From NCBI GenBank assembly GCA_019421345.1, contig JAHZFL010000001.1:151252-215251 (forward strand): a stretch of 64,000 nucleotides of DNA, written 5' to 3'. Source of the stretch: Roseburia sp. GTDB lineage: Bacteria; Bacillota; Clostridia; Lachnospirales; Lachnospiraceae. Shown here in pieces: positions 1 to 7,848 of the stretch; the first letter of the stretch is position 1; every line of letters begins with the position of its first letter. The translations under genes and the position numbers were made by a program. The notes beneath the pieces are model-generated. The model made no database searches. It was not told the origin of the DNA and saw only the letters and a program-made list of their open reading frames with translations.

Positions 1-229
1 GATCCGTCACCCTGATGACCTCTACCATACGGTTGAGCTGCTTTTTTATCTGCTCAAAGGTGACGTCGTCGCTCATCGTACAGATTGTCATGCGCGAAAC
101 CGTCTCATCCTCTGTTGTACCCACGGTAAGGCTCTGCAAATTGTAAGATTTTCCAGAAAAAAGTCCCGATACCTTTGCCAGCACGCCAACCTCATTTTCC
201 ACATACAACGCGATCCATCGTTTTTTCAT
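1..229 (-). CDS. ilvN: Acetolactate synthase small (regulatory) subunit, partial
   Basis: This is the N-terminal 76 codons of the regulatory subunit of acetohydroxyacid synthase, which binds branched-chain amino acids and controls the catalytic subunit in valine/leucine/isoleucine synthesis. The translation starts MKKRWIALYVENEVGVLAKV and continues with LFSGKSYNLQSLTVG, the typical ACT-domain start of IlvN. The gene is cut by the left edge of the window. The start is the ATG at 229, preceded by AGGAGGCAATC. It lies 106 bp downstream of ilvB on the same strand, so the two very likely form one operon. No frameshift is visible in the part present. Confidence 0.9.
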   Translation of the reverse strand, partial: MKKRWIALYVENEVGVLAKVSGLFSGKSYNLQSLTVGTTEDETVSRMTICTMSDDVTFEQIKKQLNRMVEVIRVTD

Positions 230-335
230 GATTGCCTCCTTTGCCATTTCCACCTGACTGATCCCATCCCGCAGCGGCTTCCCGCTGCATAACGGCTTGA
301 TCGTCTGCTTTACCCCTCTCGCAGCCCCCGCTTAT

Positions 336-2057
336 TTATCCCAAAATCATCTCGCTCATGGGATTGCCGCTCTTTACCATAGGGAGCACAAGCTCATCCG
401 CAGAAATGATAAACTCAATGATCGTGGGCGCATCCTTACAGGCTCTTGCCTGTGTAAGCGCTCCCGCAATCTCCTCCCTGCGCTCCACACGAATGCCATG
501 TGCGCCATAGCTTTTGGCAAGCGCCACAAAATCAGGCGTATACGGCGGACAGCCAGGCGAAGGTCCCTCACAGGTGTGCGGACAGCTTTTTCGCCTTCCC
601 AGACAAGTCGCCGCATAGCGTCCTCCATAGAAAAGCTGCTGCATCTGACGTACCATTCCCAGAGAATGGTTCTGAAACAGACAAATGATCACCGGCGCGC
701 CCCACACCACTGCTGTCGCCAGCTCCTGAATATTCATCTGCAATCCGCCGTCCCCGCAAAAGCATACGATCTCCCGCCCCGGATTGCCGATTTTTGCTCC
801 GATTGCCGCCGGAAGCCCAAACCCCATAGTTCCAAGACCGCCGGAGGTGATCAGTTCCCGCCGCTCATCCAACTGCAGATACTGCGTTGCCCACATCTGA
901 TGCTGCCCAACATCCGTCACATAAATTGCATCATCAAACGCGCGATTGACCTCCTCAAAGATCATCTGCGGTGTCATTCCCAAATCCCTTCGCATTTCAA
1001 GCGGATTTTCCCGCTCCCACCCGGCAATCTGTGCCCGCCATTCGCAGGTATCCATTTCTTTTGCCCACTCCCGCAATTTTTCCAGAGCAATCCCCGCATC
1101 AGAAACGACCGGAACATCCACGACGACATTTCTGGAAATCGAAGCGGCGTCCACGTCAATATGGACGATCTTTGCCTCCGGCGCAAATTCATTCAAATCT
1201 CCCGTGATGCGGTCGTTAAAACGCGTGCCGATCGAAAACAGCACATCGCATCGTCCAACCGCCATATTTGCCGCATATTTCCCATGCATTCCGCAGTTTC
1301 CCACATAAAGCGGATGACTGGTCGGGATCGCTCCCTTTCCCATGATCGTAGTGACCACCGGCGTCTTTGTCTTTTCCGCAAACGCAACCAACTTTGTGCC
1401 CGCGTGCGCCGCGCACACGCCTCCGCCTGCCAGAATCAGCGGTCGTTTTGCTTCCTCAAACAGCTTATATGCCCTTTTAAGCTGTCCGATATGTACCGCC
1501 TCATTCGGCTTATACCCGCGGATCTGTACGCTCTTTGGATATTCCTCCGGCCCTTGTGCATTCTGAATATCCTTTGGAAGATCGATCAGCACCGGTCCCG
1601 GTCTGCCTGTTCCGGCGATGTAAAACGCCATTTTGAGGATACGTCCCAAATCCTCTCTCCTGCGCACCGTAACGCCGTATTTCGTAACACTTCTTGTCAT
1701 CCCGACAATATCGACCTCCTGAAACGCATCGTTTCCGATCAGCGAAAGCGGAACCTGTCCGGTGAAGCATACCAGCGGGATATTATCATAGTGGGCATCG
1801 GCAAGTCCCGTGATGATATTGGTCGCGCCCGGTCCGCTTGTCACGAGACAAACGCCAATCCTTCCGGTAGATTTTGCATAGCCCTCCGCCTCATGGATCA
1901 GCCCCTGCTCATGTCTTGGCAGGACGACGTCGATGTCATCCTGCTTGTATAATTCGTCAAAAAGGTCTGTGACCGTACCGCCCGGATAACCAAAAACGGT
2001 ATCAACGCCCTCTGCCTGTAATGCCTTCAAAAATAGCCTTTTCCCTGTAATTGCCAT
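336..2057 (-). CDS. ilvB: Acetolactate synthase large (catalytic) subunit
   Basis: This 573-residue ThDP-dependent enzyme condenses pyruvate with pyruvate or 2-ketobutyrate, the first common step of branched-chain amino acid synthesis. The conserved ThDP-activating glutamate is in RHEQ (E50). The central FAD/Rossmann-like domain follows, and the C-terminal ThDP motif is CGDGGLQMNIQEL. I chose the ATG at 2057 because it follows AAAAGGAGGATGTC; an upstream in-frame ATG at 2111 has no such site. The C-terminal domain has a cysteine-rich insertion (CLGRRKSCPHTCEG) where many homologues run straight into the PDFV motif. ilvN lies directly downstream. Confidence 0.96.
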   Translation of the reverse strand: MAITGKRLFLKALQAEGVDTVFGYPGGTVTDLFDELYKQDDIDVVLPRHEQGLIHEAEGYAKSTGRIGVCLVTSGPGATNIITGLADAHYDNIPLVCFTGQVPLSLIGNDAFQEVDIVGMTRSVTKYGVTVRRREDLGRILKMAFYIAGTGRPGPVLIDLPKDIQNAQGPEEYPKSVQIRGYKPNEAVHIGQLKRAYKLFEEAKRPLILAGGGVCAAHAGTKLVAFAEKTKTPVVTTIMGKGAIPTSHPLYVGNCGMHGKYAANMAVGRCDVLFSIGTRFNDRITGDLNEFAPEAKIVHIDVDAASISRNVVVDVPVVSDAGIALEKLREWAKEMDTCEWRAQIAGWERENPLEMRRDLGMTPQMIFEEVNRAFDDAIYVTDVGQHQMWATQYLQLDERRELITSGGLGTMGFGLPAAIGAKIGNPGREIVCFCGDGGLQMNIQELATAVVWGAPVIICLFQNHSLGMVRQMQQLFYGGRYAATCLGRRKSCPHTCEGPSPGCPPYTPDFVALAKSYGAHGIRVERREEIAGALTQARACKDAPTIIEFIISADELVLPMVKSGNPMSEMILG

Positions 2058-2176
2058 GACATCCTCCTTTTCCTGCTTTCTGCTCTCCATGCCTGTCTGC
2101 TTCTTTCTCAAGAAAATGAACAGTGCCCCACTCCATGCATCGCCGTTGGCTCATCCTGCATTTCCATACTGCCCGC

Positions 2177-2668
2177 TCACTTCACCCGCTCATATTTATA
2201 GAAGTAATATTCCAGATCAAAATATGTCTGCTCCTCGCTGTCCGCCGTGATTTTCCACTCTGCACACTCATCGAGATTCGGAAAATAAGCGTCTGCATCA
2301 TAGGCAAAATCAATTTTTGTGATATGCGCCACATCGCACGCATCCAAAAGCTGACGATAGATCGTCTCCCCACCGATCACATATATATCATCGCTGTCAT
2401 ACTGCGCCAGCTCTCCGGAAAGCTCCTCCAGCGAATGTACAACTACCGCTCCCGGCACGCGAAGGCTCTCATCATGTGTCAGCACAATATTCGTCCGGTT
2501 TTTTAACGGCATTCCGTTCGGAAAGCTCTCCAGCGTCTTTCTTCCCATTACGACTACCTTGCCGGTCGTCGTCTCGCGAAAAAACTTCTGATCTGCCGGA
2601 ATTTTTACCAAAAGCTGATTATTTTTTCCGATCCCCCAGTTTCTGTCTACTGCTGCAATTAAGTTCAC
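2177..2668 (-). CDS. folA: Dihydrofolate reductase
   Basis: This 163-residue enzyme reduces dihydrofolate to tetrahydrofolate with NADPH. The family hallmarks are present: IAAVDRNWGIGKNNQL at the N-terminus, the substrate-binding acidic residue at D26, the NADPH-binding segment VVVMGRKTLESFP, and YVIGGETIY. The start is a GTG at 2668 preceded by GAGGAGGAATTGGAAC. It follows thyA by 79 bp on the same strand, the usual arrangement, since thymidylate synthase generates the dihydrofolate that this enzyme recycles. ilvB begins about 120 bp further on, so co-transcription is possible but not shown. Confidence 0.96.
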   Translation of the reverse strand: MNLIAAVDRNWGIGKNNQLLVKIPADQKFFRETTTGKVVVMGRKTLESFPNGMPLKNRTNIVLTHDESLRVPGAVVVHSLEELSGELAQYDSDDIYVIGGETIYRQLLDACDVAHITKIDFAYDADAYFPNLDECAEWKITADSEEQTYFDLEYYFYKYERVK

Positions 2669-2747
2669 GTTCCAATTCCTCCTCTATATGAAATGTCTTT
2701 GTGCGATACCGCGCGGCAATCGTTTCCCGGTACTGCCGCCTTCCTCC

Positions 2748-3596
2748 CTACACCGCAATCGGAATATTTTTGATCTGCGGTCCTGTCACATAATCCTCAA
2801 TCATAATATCCTTTGTCGTAAACTGATAGAAATCTTTGATTTCCGGATTCAGTGAAAACTTCGGAGCTGCATACTGCTCCCGCTCGATCAGTTCTTTGAT
2901 GATCGGAATATGCCTGTCATAAATATGCGCGTCGGCAATGACATGCAGCAGCTCTCCGACCTGCATCTGACATACCTGCGCCAGCATATGCATCAGTACT
3001 GCGTACTGACAGACGTTCCAGTTATTTGCCGTAAGCACATCCTGCGAACGCTGGTTGAGCACTGCATTGAGTGTCAGCTTCTCATCCCCTGCCCGATGTG
3101 TGACATTAAAGGTCATGCTGTACGCACACGGATAGAGATTCATCTCATGTAAATCCTGATGCACATAGAGATTTGTCATGATACGCCGGCTGAACGGATG
3201 ATGCTTCAGATCATAGATGACACGGTCCACCTGATCCATCATGCCCTCTTGATATTGATGCTTCACGCCCAACTGATAGCCGTACGCCTTGCCGATCGAA
3301 CCGTCGTCATCCGCCCACTCATCCCACACCGTACTGTTTAGATCATGGATATTGTTGGACTTTCGCTGCCAGATCCAAAGCATCTCCTCCGTACACGTCT
3401 TGATCGCCGTCTTTCGCAGCGTAATCGCCGGAAATTCCTTCGCCAGATCGTAGCGGTTGACAACGCCAAATTTTTTGATCGTATACGCGCGCGAACCGTC
3501 CTCCCAATGCGGTCGAACCTCCTCTCCCTCCGTGCTCGTCCCATTCGTCAAAATATCGCGGCACATCTCCACAAAAACCTTATCTGCATAGCTCAT
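2748..3596 (-). CDS. thyA: Thymidylate synthase
   Basis: This 282-residue enzyme methylates dUMP to dTMP using methylene-tetrahydrofolate. The catalytic cysteine is C157 in NLYPCAYSMTFNV, the phosphate-binding arginines are in FSRRIMTNLY, and the substrate motif LNQRSQDVLTANNWNVCQYA follows. The catalytic-loop sequence LYPC differs from the commoner LPPC, but the fold-defining motifs are intact. The start ATG at 3596 has GGGGGAGCAGCC in front. A promoter at 3633-3661 probably drives thyA-folA. The window also encodes thymidine kinase, so it has both de novo and salvage routes to dTMP. Confidence 0.96.
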   Translation of the reverse strand: MSYADKVFVEMCRDILTNGTSTEGEEVRPHWEDGSRAYTIKKFGVVNRYDLAKEFPAITLRKTAIKTCTEEMLWIWQRKSNNIHDLNSTVWDEWADDDGSIGKAYGYQLGVKHQYQEGMMDQVDRVIYDLKHHPFSRRIMTNLYVHQDLHEMNLYPCAYSMTFNVTHRAGDEKLTLNAVLNQRSQDVLTANNWNVCQYAVLMHMLAQVCQMQVGELLHVIADAHIYDRHIPIIKELIEREQYAAPKFSLNPEIKDFYQFTTKDIMIEDYVTGPQIKNIPIAV

Positions 3597-3632
3597 GGCT
3601 GCTCCCCCTGTCTGTTTGCTTAATGATTTTTC

Positions 3633-3661
3633 ATTTTACCGAATTTCCCTCAAAATAACAA
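3633..3661 (-). promoter_or_regulatory. Sigma-A type promoter of thyA-folA
   Basis: On the minus strand, TTGTTA (3656-3661) and TAAAAT (3633-3638) are separated by exactly 17 bp. They lie about 37-65 bp upstream of the thyA start codon. Confidence 0.6.
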
Positions 3662-3821
3662 GCGTTCATTTCTTGCGTTTTTTCAAAAAATGCGTTATAT
3701 TAATCTCATATTTTCAAGGAATTTTCATATTTGGGATAGATACTGTATAGGGTATTAAAGGCTTCCCGGAATATAACGTGAAAAAGGTGCAGCCACACCG
3801 GAAATGATAAAGGAGATTTTT

Positions 3822-4058
3822 ATGAGTCAGGCAAAAGTAGACCGCAAAAAAGAACTAAAAGCAAACCGGAAACAGATTGTTGCAAAGGAGAAAAGACGTC
3901 GCGTGTTATCCATGATCTGCGGCTGGGCAATTCTCTTTGCGCTTATTGGATGGGCAGGGTATTCCGCCTACGGTATCTATCAGAGCAAGCAGCCCGCGAT
4001 TTATGCGGATCTAACTGCGATCAATGATTATGTCAGCTCGCTGACTGCCACAAAATGA
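3822..4058 (+). CDS. Small single-pass membrane protein of unknown function
   Basis: I do not recognise this 78-residue protein. It has a very basic N-terminus (about residues 6-28, rich in K and R), one hydrophobic membrane span at about residues 30-52 (MICGWAILFALIGWAGYSAY), and a short polar tail. This suggests an inside-positive, N-in topology. The start ATG at 3822 follows AAAGGAGATTTTT; an in-frame ATG at 3804 lies before the ribosome binding site and is unlikely. A possible promoter (TTGGGA, 16 bp, TATTAA) lies near 3730-3757. It converges on the gene at 4137 across a shared terminator. Confidence 0.72.
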   Translation: MSQAKVDRKKELKANRKQIVAKEKRRRVLSMICGWAILFALIGWAGYSAYGIYQSKQPAIYADLTAINDYVSSLTATK

Positions 4059-4072
4059 TTTGTTCCCACAAA

Positions 4073-4118
4073 AATAACCCGTCTTTCCGAATCACTCCGG
4101 TCTGACGGGTTATTTTTT
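4073..4118. terminator. Bidirectional terminator between convergent small genes
   Basis: An 11-bp perfect inverted repeat, AATAACCCGTC (4073-4083) and GACGGGTTATT (4104-4114), is followed by TTT on the + strand and preceded by an A-run, so it can serve both converging genes. Confidence 0.85.
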
Positions 4119-4136
4119 GCAGGCAGCTCCGGTTTG

Positions 4137-4586
4137 TTATTCCGCAGCTTCGTCCGCTTCCGGCTTTGCCTTAGAAAGCGCATTCTCAATCGCATTGAGC
4201 AGCACGACCGAGGTGTACTGATTATCCGCATTATAAGTAATTCCCTCTGTCGACTGCTTTTGCACCACCTGCTCCCCGATATTCTCAAGCGCCGGCTGCA
4301 TCAGCGGATACATCGTAGCCACACTCTCATCCAGATTCACCATCGAAACAGACTGAATGCGGTTTTCATCCACAATGACCTGCACATCCACCGTATGATC
4401 TCCGAACAAAACAGAGGAGGTATAGACGCCTGCCGCATAGTTCATCGTCGGTGCAGCCTCGTCGCCCTTCCTCGGCAAAAACATGAACAGCAGCAGAATG
4501 ATAAGTAAAATTCCAAGTCCTGCAAAAATAATTGTATAAATGAGTTCCTTCATATGAAGCACTACGATTTTTGTCTTTGCGCTCAT
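4137..4586 (-). CDS. Membrane-anchored FMN-binding-domain-like protein
   Basis: This 149-residue protein has one N-terminal membrane span (about residues 15-37) followed by an extracytoplasmic domain. From YAAGVYTSSVLFGDHTVDV through ITYNADNQYTSVVLLNAIENAL it resembles FMN_bind domains of NosR/RnfG type: a strand-rich segment, then a [ST]-rich helix before an Ala-rich C-terminal helix. In flavinylated members a Ser/Thr in this region carries FMN. The best flavin-acceptor motif (S/T-G-A-T) is not clearly present, so flavinylation is uncertain. The start ATG at 4586 follows GGAGGCTTAGG. A structural or domain search would settle the family. Confidence 0.6.
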   Translation of the reverse strand: MSAKTKIVVLHMKELIYTIIFAGLGILLIILLLFMFLPRKGDEAAPTMNYAAGVYTSSVLFGDHTVDVQVIVDENRIQSVSMVNLDESVATMYPLMQPALENIGEQVVQKQSTEGITYNADNQYTSVVLLNAIENALSKAKPEADEAAE

Positions 4587-4685
4587 CCTAAGCCTCCAGA
4601 TACTGATTATTACAGTATATGAGCAGACCCTCGGAACATGACAGAACTTCTCTTGAAATTTCCGGTAAATTTTTTCAAAAAACAG

Positions 4686-4714
4686 TTGACAATTTTCTCA
4701 TATCATAGTAAGAT
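4686..4714 (+). promoter_or_regulatory. Promoter of the tRNA-Gly pair
   Basis: TTGACA (4686-4691), a 17-bp spacer and TAAGAT (4709-4714) lie about 32 bp upstream of the first tRNA, the expected distance for a short leader. Confidence 0.75.
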
Positions 4715-4745
4715 ACCATATGTATCTGGCACACAGATATGATAT

Positions 4746-4818
4746 GCGCGAGTGGCTCAGTTGGTGGAGCACGACCTTGCCAAGGTCGGGGTCGCGGGTT
4801 CGAGTCCCGTCTCGCGCT
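4746..4818 (+). tRNA. tRNA-Gly (GCC), copy 1
   Basis: A 73-nt cloverleaf: acceptor GCGCGAG pairs with CTCGCGC, the anticodon stem CGACC/GGTCG encloses TTGCCAA with anticodon GCC, and the T arm is GTCGCGGGTTCGAGTCCCG. CCA is not encoded. The discriminator base is T. Confidence 0.95.
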
Positions 4819-4863
4819 CTCTACAATCTCATATTTGCTGATTAATTTGATTCAATCATATAT

Positions 4864-4936
4864 GCGCGAGTGGCTCAGTTGGTGGAGCACGACCTTGCCA
4901 AGGTCGGGGTCGCGGGTTCGAGTCCCGTCTCGCGCT
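4864..4936 (+). tRNA. tRNA-Gly (GCC), copy 2
   Basis: An identical 73-nt copy of the preceding tRNA, 45 bp downstream and sharing its promoter. The duplication probably raises the dose of the tRNA reading GGC/GGU. Confidence 0.95.
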
Positions 4937-4940
4937 CTCT

Positions 4941-4984
4941 TTATCACAAAGAAGGCATCCATTTGGATGCCTTCTTTGTGATAA
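4941..4984. terminator. Perfect 21-bp hairpin after the tRNA pair
   Basis: The segments 4941-4961 and 4964-4984 are perfect 21-bp reverse complements with a 2-nt loop. The right arm is T-rich (CTTCTTTGTGATAA), so it plausibly ends the tRNA transcript, although there is no separate T tail. A second small hairpin, ACGAGTCC/GGACTCGT, follows at 4985-5004. Confidence 0.65.
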
Positions 4985-5041
4985 ACGAGTCCTGCCGGAC
5001 TCGTACGTTCGAGTTAATTCCCAGTTTTTTATAACCTCAAT

Positions 5042-5104
5042 CTATTTCTTTAAATCTTCTGCTATCTCATCCGCAAACCCGCTGATCTTAATGTTTCTTT
5101 CCAT
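5042..5104 (-). pseudogene. N-terminal stub of a sugar-phosphate isomerase/epimerase-like gene
   Basis: The reading frame MERNIKISGFADEIAEDLKK ends at a stop codon after 20 residues. KISGFADEIAEDL is the typical N-terminus of TIM-barrel sugar phosphate isomerases/epimerases (AP endonuclease 2 / xylose-isomerase-like family), which are normally about 270-300 residues. The rest of the barrel is absent before the tRNA genes. It lies downstream of the GH2 gene and its terminator on the same strand, so it may be what remains of a gene that once ended that catabolic operon. It could also be a chance short frame, but the motif match argues against that. Confidence 0.5.
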
Positions 5105-5303
5105 GATTATATCCATTCCTTTCGGTTCGCCCAGACACAAAACGTAATGAAAATGTTTGTTCCTGGCGTATTTTTTCTTTATACTTATTATCGTAGGGAA
5201 CTCGGTATACCGCAAATCACGGGTATATGAGTGGGCTGTCCAGCTTGCCGGATGACCGCATGATTTGGTTGCATGTGTAGGCTGTCTTTTTTTCGTACAA
5301 AAT

Positions 5304-5340
5304 GCCCCTTGCTGCAATCATAGCTTTTGCAGCAAGGGGC
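5304..5340 (-). terminator. Terminator of the GH2 operon
   Basis: A 14-bp perfect inverted repeat (5304-5317 and 5327-5340; GCCCCTTGCTGCAA with its complement) lies about 20 bp after the GH2 stop codon. On the minus strand it is followed by ATTTTGT. Confidence 0.8.
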
Positions 5341-5359
5341 TATCACGCCTTAAGCTTTG

Positions 5360-7831
5360 CTATTCTGCCATCAGCGTAAATTCACATTCCTGAAGTCCCT
5401 GTGAGACAGCGCGTACCACAATTTCCCCGCTTTCCTCCTTGGATTGGATCAAAGCCAGAAGCAAGCCGGAAAATGCATGTCTGGAGGACGCTTTATCATT
5501 TTCTCTGCACCCCGGATCGCCGTTTCCAAGCCCCAGCAGATGTCCTGCTCCCGTGACTTCAAACGTCACATTATGTTCTGCGTTTGGAACAACGACTCCG
5601 CTCTCATCTACAATTGATACTTTCACGCACGAAACATCCCTGCCGTCGGCATGAATGACGCTGCGGTCGGCTTCCATTTTAATTGCAAATGCTTTTCCTG
5701 CCGTTCTTTGCACATCCTCTGCGGCTTTTTCGCTGTTTTTATATCCAACCGCCTTTAACTCGCCCGGCTCATAGGGCACTTCATACTGAATCCAATCGTC
5801 CTGCAGCTCCTTTTTCCCCAATGACCTTCCATTTAAAAATAATTCTGCCTCATCACAATTCGTATAAAGACGGACTATTTTTACTTCGCCCTCTTTTTCC
5901 CATGTCCAATGCGGCATCATGTGAATCAAAGGCGCAGACTTCATTCTTGCCTCATAATAGAAACAATCATCCTTCGGAAAACCGCAGGTATCCATAATTC
6001 CGAAATTAGAGCAAACCTGATATTCCTTTAACGGCGTCGGCTCTCCGCGATAATCAAAGCCTGTCCAGATAAAAAATCCTCCTGTTTTAGGGTTTTCCTG
6101 ATAAAAATTCCATGTCTGCCATGGTCTTGCCGTTCCGCCCGCATTCGGACCGCCTTCTCCTCCCATCATAACATAGCGGGTGCCGTAGCTGGAGCAATGC
6201 CCCCGTTCCTTATTATCCTCGTAGATTCCTCTTGTGGTATACCATGAGGCGCTTTCGGTACTTAAAAATTTCATCTGCGGATAGCTTTGGGACAGATTCT
6301 GGATCTGATTCTCATTCAGGGAAGACTCCGCATAATTCATGCCGAACACGTCATAGATTTCCATTCCGTATTTTCCTGCCATTTCTCCTGACAGAAATGC
6401 TTCTGCCGACAGGAAAAGCCTGCTGTCATCCAAATGCTTTGCAAAAGGGATCATCTTATCCAAAATTCTTAACGCCTGATAGCTGCCTGCAAATATTTCT
6501 TCATTTGACATACTCCACGCAAAAACAGACGGGTGATTTCTGGAACTCTTGATCAATTCCTCCAGATCCTCCATGCGGTGCCTGCTTGTCTCAATAATCC
6601 TGTTCTCATTGATCACGAGAACTCCCATGCGATCGCACGCCTCCAATAATTCAATGGTTGCCGGATTATGAGAGGAGCGGAACGCATTAAAGCCAATATC
6701 TCTGATCTTTTTAATCTTATAATTTTGGATCGCGTCAGGAATCGCTGCTCCGACTCCGACAAAATCCTGATGGAAGCAGGTGCCGTAAAGAGGGGTCTGC
6801 ACACCGTTTAGCAATAATCCGTTCTCTGTATATGCAATGCTGCGGATTCCAAACGTCGTCTCATAATGATCCGTCATCTGCTCTCCCGCAAATACCTCTG
6901 TTATAGCAGTATACAAATACGGATGATCACAATCCCAAAGCAGAGCATTCTTAACCTCCATACTGTATTTTCTTGTATCCTTCCCATAAACAGGTAAGCT
7001 GCCGCTTGCTTCGGCACAGCCAAGCTCCGCTCCGTCCGGGTCTATGATCGTTGTGCATACGCGATAATCTGCTTTGGCAAATGTTTCATTGCAGACCGTT
7101 GTCTCAATCTCCAACAAGGTGTCCTTGCCGCTTACCTCCGGTTTTACAAAAACGCCCCACCGGTCGACATGGATATCATCATAGGTTACAAGCCATGTAT
7201 GACGATAGATCCCTCCGCCTTCATACCACCAGCCTTCACTGCCGTTCGTCGTATCGCACCGGACAAGGATCACATTATCCCCCTCGTCCGCCCCATATTT
7301 TGTCAGCTCCGTCACATCAAACTGAAAGCCTGTATAGCCGGAATAATGATCTCCGATAAAACAGCCGTTATACCAAAACGACGCATTCCTCATAACGCCG
7401 TCAAATTCCAATACCACCCGTTTTCCCAGCGTGCTTTTTGGTATCTGAAATACTTTCCGATAATATGCAACACCATCGGGAATATATCCCTGCGCCCAGT
7501 TTACCGCATCCTCCGTCACACCGATTTCCACACGAAAATCATGCGGCAGATCTACTTTTTTCCAATTTTTTGCGGACTTTGCTTTTTCCGGAAGATTTCC
7601 CATCAGCATGTTTGCAGCATCTACATCGCCCTTTGCGTCGTCGCCGGCAGGCAGAATATCCTGTAATGCCCTAAGCATCTTTCCCGCCCCTGCAAACGGC
7701 TCAAACAGCTCATCATCGACCGCGTTTGTAATACCTGCAACAATCCCGCTTTTCGCATAGGTTTTCGGCAGCGGTCCTACCTCATCTATGATATAACTCC
7801 AACCCTTATCAAAACATTGTTTTGTTCTCAT
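5360..7831 (-). CDS. Glycoside hydrolase family 2 enzyme (beta-galactosidase-like, DUF4982 type)
   Basis: This 823-residue intracellular enzyme (no signal peptide) probably removes terminal beta-linked galactose or a related sugar. The order is a jelly-roll sugar-binding domain (about 90-215), an Ig-like domain (about 220-330), a TIM barrel (about 335-620), then C-terminal Ig-like domains. The predicted acid/base is E444 in WSMSNEE and the nucleophile E526 in FLSTESASWY, with HNP (388-390) in the barrel. The overall layout matches GH2 members with a DUF4982 domain rather than the 1,000-residue LacZ. An unusual segment at about 25-90 precedes the conserved LPHDF motif. The start ATG at 7831 follows AGGAGAGAGTAAG. 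It is directly downstream of a sugar symporter, so it likely hydrolyses what that transporter brings in. Substrate is not determined by sequence. Confidence 0.88.
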   Translation of the reverse strand: MRTKQCFDKGWSYIIDEVGPLPKTYAKSGIVAGITNAVDDELFEPFAGAGKMLRALQDILPAGDDAKGDVDAANMLMGNLPEKAKSAKNWKKVDLPHDFRVEIGVTEDAVNWAQGYIPDGVAYYRKVFQIPKSTLGKRVVLEFDGVMRNASFWYNGCFIGDHYSGYTGFQFDVTELTKYGADEGDNVILVRCDTTNGSEGWWYEGGGIYRHTWLVTYDDIHVDRWGVFVKPEVSGKDTLLEIETTVCNETFAKADYRVCTTIIDPDGAELGCAEASGSLPVYGKDTRKYSMEVKNALLWDCDHPYLYTAITEVFAGEQMTDHYETTFGIRSIAYTENGLLLNGVQTPLYGTCFHQDFVGVGAAIPDAIQNYKIKKIRDIGFNAFRSSHNPATIELLEACDRMGVLVINENRIIETSRHRMEDLEELIKSSRNHPSVFAWSMSNEEIFAGSYQALRILDKMIPFAKHLDDSRLFLSAEAFLSGEMAGKYGMEIYDVFGMNYAESSLNENQIQNLSQSYPQMKFLSTESASWYTTRGIYEDNKERGHCSSYGTRYVMMGGEGGPNAGGTARPWQTWNFYQENPKTGGFFIWTGFDYRGEPTPLKEYQVCSNFGIMDTCGFPKDDCFYYEARMKSAPLIHMMPHWTWEKEGEVKIVRLYTNCDEAELFLNGRSLGKKELQDDWIQYEVPYEPGELKAVGYKNSEKAAEDVQRTAGKAFAIKMEADRSVIHADGRDVSCVKVSIVDESGVVVPNAEHNVTFEVTGAGHLLGLGNGDPGCRENDKASSRHAFSGLLLALIQSKEESGEIVVRAVSQGLQECEFTLMAE

Positions 7832-7848
7832 CTTACTCTCTCCTGTTC

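Noticed and set aside
297..1952. A 551-residue plus-strand protein
   Set aside because: It is the reverse-strand shadow of ilvB, with low-complexity composition and no domain resemblance.
4739..4981. An 80-residue plus-strand protein
   Set aside because: It covers the two tRNA-Gly genes and is an artefact of their duplication.
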